From Bacteroidota bacterium (GTDB lineage Bacteria > Bacteroidota > Bacteroidia > AKYH767-A > OLB10), in NCBI GenBank assembly GCA_016717325.1, contig JADKFV010000030.1, positions 1 to 64,000 of the forward strand: a stretch of DNA of 64,000 nucleotides, given 5' to 3'. Made by a program: the position numbers and the translations under genes. The notes beneath the pieces were generated by a model. It saw only the letters and a list, made by a program, of their open reading frames with translations. It did no database searches and was not told the DNA's origin. Numbering within the stretch: position 1 is the stretch's first letter; the number at the start of each line of letters is the position of its first letter. This document shows, piece by piece, positions 57,563 to 64,000 of the stretch.

Positions 57563-57971
57563 ATGAAATATAAATTGTCACTATTAGCAAAACAAGAAGT
57601 TGTTTTTTCAATGAATGAAAAATTAGTGCTCATTTCAAGATTGAGTCCATTCTGAAAAGTTATTTTTGCCACAAAAACACGAAGGCACAAAATTTCACTA
57701 AATCGTAAACAAATCATTTATAATGTTTTGTGGGATTTAGTGTTTTGGTGAATTGGTGGCATTTTTCTTTTTTAGACTTTTTGGAGGAGTCACCAGATTA
57801 AAACTTTCCGACTTTGGGTCTTCGAGCCAAAAGTAAAATTACTAAGAGAACCTTGGCCACACAGGCGCGAAAGCACTAAGAAATAAGTATACGAAATATA
57901 TAAAAGGATAATTGTTTTCAAATTAAAAAATGTGTTGATAGCCTTTGCATCAAAATTAAAATAAAAAAAAC
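57563..57971. other. Intergenic with an inverted repeat
   Basis: No gene in 409 bp. CACTAAATC (57696-57704) and GATTTAGTG (57734-57742) are inverted copies within a wider, imperfect symmetry (GCCACAAAAACAC and GTTTTGGTGAATTGGTGGC). It looks like a dispersed palindromic intergenic repeat. The last 60 bp before the methyltransferase are AT-rich. Confidence 0.5.
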
Positions 57972-59159
57972 ATGAGTAGATTTACAAGCCAATTACAACG
58001 CATACAATCAATTATTGAAAGCTATACAGGCGAAACTCCATTCCAACATTATTTAAAAAATTATTTTACCAAAAATAAAAATGCCGGCTCGCGCGATAGA
58101 AAAATTATTCGCAATGCTTGCTATACCTTTTTTCGAACAGGCAATATGTTTAAACATTTTCTTTTCACAGAAAAACTAGCCTGCTCTTATTATCTATGTA
58201 GTGATGCAACCGATGAATTTATACAATCTGTGTTTGATGCTTCTCTTGTTCAACCTTTGCAAAATAGCATAAACAAATCATTGATTGAAAAATTACAGCT
58301 TCTTAAAAAGCAATACCCTGAAATTGATTTAAAGGATTTGTTTCCCTGCTACAATAACCTGAGCGAGAATTTCAAAAACGAATCGTTCTTATTCTCGCAC
58401 TTCAATCAACCCAACGTTTGGCTACGGGTAAATAATGGATTCATAGATTTTGTAAAACAAGATCTTACTAACAATAAAATTCCTTTCGAATTTGAAAACA
58501 ACATTATAAAACTGCAACCTGCATCAAATGCCACGGACCTCGATTCGTTTGCTAAAGGTGGCTTCGAAGTAATGGATAAATCGTCTTTTGCAACTACGCA
58601 ATTATTTGAAGTGAAAGATAATGAAACGTGGTGGGATGCCTGCTGCGGTGCCGGAGGAAAAACACTTGCACTGATTGATACGCTTCAATCAAAAGAGTAT
58701 AAAAATGTTAGCATCGCTTGTACTGATATCCGTATACCGATTTTGAAAAACCTAAAGGAGCGGATTTTGAAAACCGGATTTACAAAATTTAAAAACCAAC
58801 CCATGAACGCTGCCGAAGACCAATGGCCCGATGGTGTGTTGTTCAACAAAATTATTGTTGATGCTCCCTGCAGTGGTTCTGGTACATGGGGGCGAAATCC
58901 CGAAAATTTATTGCAATTCGATTCTTTGCTACTACCGGTATTTTCGCAAAAGCAATCTGATATTTTAAACAATTGCCTTCAATGTTTAAAAAAAAATGGG
59001 GTGCTGTATTATATTACCTGTTCTGTTTTTGCAGACGAAAACGAAGGAGTGATAAACAAAATCGATAAAGAAAAATATAGTGTACTATTTTCAAAATACA
59101 TTTCGGGAAGTGATGATGGTGCCGACACATTATATATTTCTGCAATAAAAAAAGCATAA
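57972..59159 (+). CDS. RsmB/NOP-type RNA (cytosine-C5) methyltransferase
   Basis: 395 residues. The N-terminal helical region (RKIIRNACYTFFRTGNM) is of the NusB-like/RsmB type. The methyltransferase core shows WWDACCGAGGKTLALIDTL for SAM binding, IIVDAPCSGSGTWGRNPE with one catalytic Cys and YYITCSVFADENEGVI with the second. It should methylate a cytosine in rRNA or tRNA. It is a single-gene unit; the stem-loop just after its stop mainly suits the opposite strand. Confidence 0.88.
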   Translation: MSRFTSQLQRIQSIIESYTGETPFQHYLKNYFTKNKNAGSRDRKIIRNACYTFFRTGNMFKHFLFTEKLACSYYLCSDATDEFIQSVFDASLVQPLQNSINKSLIEKLQLLKKQYPEIDLKDLFPCYNNLSENFKNESFLFSHFNQPNVWLRVNNGFIDFVKQDLTNNKIPFEFENNIIKLQPASNATDLDSFAKGGFEVMDKSSFATTQLFEVKDNETWWDACCGAGGKTLALIDTLQSKEYKNVSIACTDIRIPILKNLKERILKTGFTKFKNQPMNAAEDQWPDGVLFNKIIVDAPCSGSGTWGRNPENLLQFDSLLLPVFSQKQSDILNNCLQCLKKNGVLYYITCSVFADENEGVINKIDKEKYSVLFSKYISGSDDGADTLYISAIKKA

Positions 59160-59160
59160 A

Positions 59161-59190
59161 AAAACCTGCACCTTTTATTGATGCAGGTTC
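59161..59190 (-). terminator. Terminator between methyltransferase and haloperoxidase genes
   Basis: AACCTGCA (59163-59170) and TGCAGGTT (59182-59189) form an 8-bp stem. On the minus strand the stem is followed by a run of eight T, suited to ending the haloperoxidase transcript; the plus-strand T-run is weak. Confidence 0.75.
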
Positions 59191-59210
59191 AATTTTAAAC
59201 TTAATATATA

Positions 59211-60575
59211 TTACTTCTTATAAACAATTTTCATAATGTTGCTTCCAACTTTTCTTCCGCAAATAACACCGTTTTCGTTTGCAGCACGGAAGTGAATACC
59301 GCCATACAAGCGCGACACAGCAGCCTCATCTGCAAAGGCATAAAAGCTATTGAATGAACGTGGCGCAAATCCATCAGGCACTTTTGAATAATCGGTGAAT
59401 GAATAGTTTGAAACCATAGATTGGAACTCAAAACTTGTGAAGCAGCACCACTTTGAGAACTGTGGCCAGAGCTATACTCAGGAAACGGAGGAGTAGCAAT
59501 CAACGGTGTCCATGCAGGATCAATATAGTAATTGATGTAAGTAATAGGGCGCATGGCGTTGTGCACATATTTTTCCTTCCAGCATTGAATAAATCCATCG
59601 GCAAGAGCCATTCCTACACGTGAATATACTTCGGCAGTTTTGTACAAATCGTTGCCTTCTTTACGAATAACTTGAGTGGCAATATTCATGCTGTGTCCCG
59701 GAGGAGTTATGGTTCCGCCACCATCGGCCCAATATTGAGCAATTGTTGATTGTGCAGCTGTCAGGTTGATTTTTGTATTATAAACTTCGAGCGCTTGTTT
59801 ATAATAATTGGACTGTGGGCTCAATGAATATGTCAAAGGGTTTGGCATCCAAATGTTTGGATTTTGCGCAACGAATGGACGTACATCACCCCAATGAGGT
59901 TGTATTTGCAGGAGCAAAAAGTGGTGGTGTTGGAATCCATTTTCCAGGGCCTGTTGGTGGAACATAATTTGGATCAACGTTTTTCAAGTAACCTTCGTGA
60001 CCAACAACATCAGTAGCCGACCAATTGTAGATGGCATCGGCAACATTGCGACCATAAGTGATAGAATTATTTACAACTACGTTATTATAATTTGCAAGTG
60101 CTTGCGCATTAAAATAATTCTCAAGTGAATCGATCGAAACTTTATTTGCTGCAGTAGTAGTAATAAAAAACTTTCGTGCAGCCTGTGCCATAGAAGCATT
60201 TGCGCAAATATTCCAATAATAATATTTGTTTGGTTGCGGGGCAGGTGGCACCGGATTGATATTTAGTTGTGTCGCAATTGACTTGTTCACAACTGAGCCA
60301 CTTACTGTGGCTTCGTACAAAGTAACACCTAAGTAACCCAATGTACGCGATGCCACAGGTGGTGTGTAACCGGGTGTAGTTTTAATAAGTTTCAATGTTA
60401 AATCCATCCATGCGGTTGGGATTTCATTGCTATTCATTTTCTTTTCTGTAGAGGTTTGGTTAGCATCATTTGCAGAATTAGAAATGACAGGTTCTTCATT
60501 TTCGCGCATACACGAAGTGAATGATACAATCAGCAACGACCACATTGCCAATAATCTTAAGTTAAGTTTTTGCAT
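59211..60575 (-). CDS. Vanadium-dependent haloperoxidase (two frameshifts)
   Basis: About 454 residues after correction. A lipoprotein-type signal (LLIVSFTSC) starts it. The PAP2-like core has WKEKYVHNAMRP, with the Lys and Arg vanadate ligands, then PPFPEYSSGHSSQSGAA with the conserved SGH, and ADEAAVSRLYGGIHFRAANE, which carries the Arg and His of the metal site. Shift 1 at TTT 59905-59907 (one base too many) restores FAPAIQPHWGDVRPF. Shift 2 at AAAA 59430-59433 (one too few) restores SQVFEFQSMVSNYSF. It uses peroxide and vanadate to oxidise halides, or acts as a related phosphatase. Confidence 0.85.
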
Positions 60576-60946
60576 ATTATTTATTTAGTTAGAATTAGAC
60601 TCTCTTCAAATATATTGCCGCAAAAGGCATCTTTGGTTCAAAAGCGTATATCCAGAATAGTGTAGAATGCGCAATTAAAAATTAAAATGGCCAATCGACC
60701 AATTCGGTGGGCGAAGAAAAATAATATTTTCTTTTGTTCTACATCCTCTATAGAATTTCGCCCAAATCTATACAAAAAATTTATTTAAAACTTTCTACAT
60801 ACGTTAAGTGCTTTCCAATTATGTGATTTGTAAACAAGGTAGTTGTATATTCTAATGGTGCGCGCGCATACAAACAATATCTTAATGCATGGTTGAAATT
60901 TTCAGTAATCAAAAATCCCTCAAATACTGAGACGCTTGTTTCAAAT
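60576..60946. other. Intergenic, no gene seen
   Basis: About 370 bp between the haloperoxidase start and the terminator of the Omp28-type gene. It is AT-rich without a recognised gene; it should contain the haloperoxidase promoter. Confidence 0.45.
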
Positions 60947-60984
60947 AAAAAATGCGCTTCGAAATAAATTCGAAACGCATTTTT
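60947..60984 (-). terminator. Terminator of the Omp28-type gene
   Basis: ATGCGCTTCGAA (60952-60963) and TTCGAAACGCAT (60969-60980) pair at 11 of 12 positions around a 5-base loop, with A5 and T5 flanks. A single arm of the same sequence recurs at about 62190-62203. Confidence 0.8.
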
Positions 60985-61046
60985 ATACAATCATTAAAAA
61001 AACAAAAACACAAAAGTGATAGCCAAAAAATACCAAAAAAATACGG

Positions 61047-62035
61047 TTACAAATTCACAAATTTCATAACTTTTCGTCCTATACGAAAATATAAAACACC
61101 CTTAGGTAAATTATTCACTATAATTTCCAAGTGCTTGCATCATACACTTGCCCATTAATATTCAAAATAGAGTAATGTGTATTCGATTTGAAATTATAAC
61201 TGGCAACTACCAATTGATTTGTAATTGAATTGAAATGGATTGCAAAATCATTTTCGTTATTTTCATTTTAATGAATTTGCCAAAACTCTTATCGATTTAA
61301 CTGCATTCAAAACTTCTTTTGATGCTTCTATTTGAACATAAGCCATAGTATAAATGGCATTCACATTCCAAATAGGATTGATGAAATAAGTAAATTCAAA
61401 CACCAAACTATTTCAGCGGGGGCAATAAATTTGATTCCCATACTGGTACTTGCACAGGAAATACATCGTGATGAATTTGCTCACCATTTGGCGAAGTGTA
61501 GTTTACAGGATTTTCGGCAACACCGGCAAATAGCCTCATTCATTAGTCATCAATAGTAACCAGTTTCGCAACCTATTTCTCTTTTGCCTTTATTGAGTCA
61601 CTTCAATATTTCAGAGCCGATATTTCATAAGAGACTGGTTTTACTTAATTTTTTAACCGGATTATTGTTGTAATAGTTTGCTGTGTTACTGACAATAATT
61701 TTCCATTCAAAACATTTTGGTGTGCCACCGTATGCATTATAATAATTTGCACGGGCATCATTCTCTGCCATATTTTGCACATTGAAAACACAACCCGGAT
61801 AAGGTGAGCTTGGATGAAATGCAATATGTAACACTTGAGGATAGTTGCTCAGGGTTTGATACATGGCAGGATTTTTTGATGCACAAATACTACACCAAGT
61901 ATTGGTAAAATGTTCTACCAAAACAGTTTTTGGCGATTGGGCATTTGCCGAAAAAGATAGTCCCAATACTACGACATAAATTGCTTTTTTTGTTGATAAG
62001 AAAAATGCATTTACTTCCTTGCTTGTTGATTTCAT
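61047..62035 (-). pseudogene. Omp28/thioredoxin-like protein with T9SS type A tail, many frameshifts
   Basis: The first 136 residues are open: signal peptide (VVLGLSFSANAQ), then VLVEHFTNTWCSICASKNP with a CxxC, as in Omp28-related thioredoxin-like proteins. Downstream, other frames keep family-like sequence: LFAGVAENPVNYTSPNGEQ, then FTYFINPIWNVNAIYTMAYV and EASKEVLNAVKS, then a type A tail (DFAIHFNSITNQLVV, YSILNINGQVYD, NNLPKGVLYF) to a TAA at 61047-61049. At least four shifts or stops are needed to join them. It is the most heavily broken gene apart from the IS; decay or local low sequence quality could both explain it. Confidence 0.65.
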
Positions 62036-62305
62036 TGTGTGTTTTTTTTATTTTTTAATTTACTTCTTCCTTGCAATTTCTAAAATACAAACTGATAATT
62101 AAGAAGTTGTAAAGCAAAAGATAAATTTTTTTTGTATATGTAATCAAAAGGACAAATAAACAAATTGCGAAATAAATATTACAAATAAATTCGAAACGCA
62201 TTTATAAAATCACTTAAATTTATGAGGCTAACTTTTAACTGATTGGTGTAAACAAAAAGCTAAAAATATTACATTTGGAATTTCAAATTACAGAAAAAAT
62301 AATTT

Positions 62306-62905
62306 ATGAAAAGACCACTAGTTTTTCCAAAGTCAGATGATAATGATAAAGAGTTATTAAAACTCGTAGAGTTTTTTAATGAGACTTTAGGCTTTTGCCC
62401 TAACAGTGTAAAGACCATGCATCATAGGCCACAAATTGCTTACGCTTTTATTGAATTGAATAAGGCCGTGATGGAAAATAAAGGCAGAGTTACAAGTGCT
62501 TTGAAACGCTTGATAGGATACATAAGCAGCAATGTGGCGGGATGCAAATATTGCCAGGCTCATACAATTCGCGCTGCCGAACGATATGGAGCATCGCAAT
62601 TGCAAATGGAAAATATTTGGGAATATAAAACGCATGAAAGTTTCAATGAAGCAGAGCGCGCGGCACTGGATTTTGCTTTGGCTGCATCTACAATTCCAAA
62701 TGCAGTGAATGATACTGTATCCGAAAATTTGCGTGTACATTGGAACGAAGGCGAGATAGTAGAAATTCTTGGTGTGATTTCTTTGTTCGGTTTTCTTAAT
62801 CGTTGGAACGATTCTATGGCAACCGAAATGGAACCCGGTGCAATACAATCGGGTGAGCAATTTTTATCGAGCAGAGGTTGGAGTGTGGGGAAGCATGGTT
62901 TTTAG
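62306..62905 (+). CDS. Carboxymuconolactone decarboxylase/AhpD-like protein
   Basis: 199 residues. The redox motif GCKYCQAHTIRAAERYG gives Cys-x-x-Cys with the nearby His, as in AhpD-like peroxidase-related enzymes. A second half with EAERAALDFALAASTIPNAV and EGEIVEILGVISLFGFLNRW completes the all-helical fold. It probably acts as a cytoplasmic thiol peroxidase or its reductant. The gene stands alone; its downstream region is a low-complexity repeat block. Confidence 0.85.
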   Translation: MKRPLVFPKSDDNDKELLKLVEFFNETLGFCPNSVKTMHHRPQIAYAFIELNKAVMENKGRVTSALKRLIGYISSNVAGCKYCQAHTIRAAERYGASQLQMENIWEYKTHESFNEAERAALDFALAASTIPNAVNDTVSENLRVHWNEGEIVEILGVISLFGFLNRWNDSMATEMEPGAIQSGEQFLSSRGWSVGKHGF

Positions 62906-62913
62906 GATTGTCA

Positions 62914-63235
62914 TTATTGAATACTTGTCATTGGTCATTTGAGTACTTGTCATTTGTCATTCGAATACTTGTCATTTGAATACTGTCATTGGTCGAATTT
63001 GTCAATGGCCATTGGTCATTATGATTTGTCTTGGGCAGCGAAGAATTTCATTGTTGATATATAATTTTTATTCGAAATTTTGCAAGAATCCTGACTAGGG
63101 AATTTTGAATCATCAATGACCAGCATTTCAACTTGATACCAAATTAAAAACACAAATGACTAGAATTAAAAATGACCAATGACCAGAACTAAAAATGACC
63201 AACCACAATGACCAATGACGAGAATTCTAAATGAC
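62914..63235. repeat. Degenerate TCATTTGTCAT repeats with inverted counterpart
   Basis: From 62912 to about 63025 variants of GTCATTGGTCATTTG and TACTTGTCATTTG recur about eight times. From about 63113 to 63230 the opposite orientation appears (AAAATGACCAATGACCAG and similar, about seven times). The two blocks could pair into a long imperfect stem between the AhpD-like gene and the next convergent gene. No gene is present. Confidence 0.7.
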
Positions 63236-63242
63236 TTTACCC

Positions 63243-63782
63243 CTACTCTCCCCCTTTATCCCCAACAAAATTATCTTCCTTGTTTTTGAATAAATCGTTG
63301 AAAGTGGTGAGGCTGCCGTAAATGCGGGTGATGTATTGTTGCATGTTTACTTTGTCTTCATCGGTCATTATGGAATGTGAGTTTATGCGTTGTTCCATAA
63401 CACGAAGGCGGTCGCGAAGCATTACTATCTTGTGAAAAAATGCATCGATAGAAATTTCTTTGCCTTTCAAACTGGTGTTGCCCGGTTGCATAATTATTTT
63501 TCCACCAATCCATTTTTGTCCTAATGGAATTACTTCTTGCAGGTCGCTATAGCGTTTCAAAATATTTATTAACGAAACTTCCATTTCGCTTTTCGATACT
63601 AAATCGGTGTCGGGTTCTACAACTTCGATAACAGTGAGTGCATTTTGAAATTTCGAAATTTCCATGCGGCCTGAGCGAACGAATACAATTTCGTAAGTTC
63701 GGGTTTTTACATTTATAACAACACCATCGCCAAACTCGGGGTGGCTTACACGGCTTCCTATTCCTAAATCGTCTTGGTCCAT
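63243..63782 (-). CDS. Hypothetical protein with N-terminal Tudor-like domain
   Basis: 179 residues. The N-terminus GIGSRVSHPEFGDGVVINV followed by YEIVFVRSGRMEI looks like the small beta barrel at the ends of UvrD/PcrA helicases and in CarD-type proteins. The remainder is helical (FFHKIVMLRDRLRVMEQRIN) with a coiled-coil tendency. I cannot assign a function; nucleic-acid or RNA polymerase contact is only a possibility. Confidence 0.6.
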   Translation of the reverse strand: MDQDDLGIGSRVSHPEFGDGVVINVKTRTYEIVFVRSGRMEISKFQNALTVIEVVEPDTDLVSKSEMEVSLINILKRYSDLQEVIPLGQKWIGGKIIMQPGNTSLKGKEISIDAFFHKIVMLRDRLRVMEQRINSHSIMTDEDKVNMQQYITRIYGSLTTFNDLFKNKEDNFVGDKGGE

Positions 63783-63895
63783 TTTATTTTATTTTTTAAA
63801 GTGCGCGAATATAAATTTTTGAAAATTGCTATACATCAGTTTACCAATTGATTGGCAAATATTTTTATCAAGAAATATTTGTCAATAGAAAAAGG

Positions 63896-64000
63896 TTAAT
63901 GCATTTTCAACTCACTCTCCTTAATTTCATATTTCCACTTCTCCACTCCATCTCTATCATAACAAAATAAAGTAATCATTCTTTCATTTCGCTTTCCGGT
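63896..64000 (-). CDS. C-terminal fragment of an unknown gene (runs off the window)
   Basis: A frame open from the window edge gives 34 residues before a TAA at 63896-63898: ERMITLFCYDRDGVEKW, then KYEIKESELKMH at the end. It is charged and protein-like. Too little remains to assign a family. Confidence 0.45.
   Translation of the reverse strand, partial: TGKRNERMITLFCYDRDGVEKWKYEIKESELKMH

Noticed and set aside
1..64000. tRNA or rRNA genes, prophage
   Set aside because: No cloverleaf-like segments, rRNA blocks or phage structural genes were noticed on either strand; this was by eye, not by a search program.

Overview
The window is AT-rich DNA from a member of the Bacteroidota. Eight products look like type IX secretion system (T9SS) cargo: one ends in a type B sorting tail and the others in type A-like tails. 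There is a CarboxypepD_reg/TonB-dependent receptor, a gingipain-like C25 protease, a cytophagalysin-like M43 protease, an Omp28-type protein and an ISAon1-like (ISL3 family) insertion sequence. Several intergenic sites fit the Bacteroidota promoter pattern TTG-N18/19-TAnnTTTG. No tRNA, rRNA or CRISPR array was seen.

Layout. 1-8.7 kb: a lipoprotein fragment, a 1,870-residue repeat-rich surface protein, a GNAT acetyltransferase and an Uup-like ABC-F ATPase. 8.8-14 kb: a small unknown gene, a glycosyltransferase plus asparagine-synthase-type amidotransferase operon, and a broken AlbA_2 regulator; two 12-bp tandem repeats sit at gene 3' ends here. 14-21 kb: a class IV aminotransferase, two T9SS cargo proteins and a GH29 fucosidase. 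21-31 kb: a MerR regulator diverging from an SDR/membrane-protein pair, then a histidine kinase, a receiver-CRP hybrid regulator, an MBL-rhodanese protein and a CcoI-like copper P-type ATPase. 31-38 kb: rpsA, a T9SS protein, a tandem array of hairpin-rich 200-bp units, and the IS. 38-48 kb: a second member of the T9SS family seen at 15 kb, a MOSC protein, a TonB receptor divergent from a DtxR/MntR-type regulator, and two copies of a cytochrome oxidase subunit III gene flanking an M43 protease. 48-54.8 kb: a tightly packed minus-strand operon (MATE, lipoprotein, DUF1801, fmt, sirtuin, UPF0316) preceded by a C25 protease. 55-64 kb: a pair of M16 peptidases, an RsmB/NOP methyltransferase, a vanadium haloperoxidase, an Omp28-type protein, an AhpD-like protein and a Tudor-like hypothetical.

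Many genes are split by single-base indels, mostly one base too few in a short homopolymer. The essential single-copy gene rpsA is among them, and a duplicated oxidase gene shows the same loss against its sister copy. Most breaks are therefore probably sequencing or assembly errors, and broken genes are given here as one frame-corrected span. A few defects look biological: nonsense codons in one oxidase copy and in the AlbA_2 gene.

The most unusual structure is the 35.06-36.14 kb array: five tandem units of about 200-216 bp, each able to form up to four hairpins, two of them with three-base GGA loops. It abuts an IS, shares one hairpin with a 28-bp inverted repeat beyond rpsA, and follows a gene whose secretion tail carries an in-frame 57-bp palindromic insertion. 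Three plausible operators (MerR-type, CRP/FNR-type, DtxR/MntR-type) tie regulators to their neighbours.
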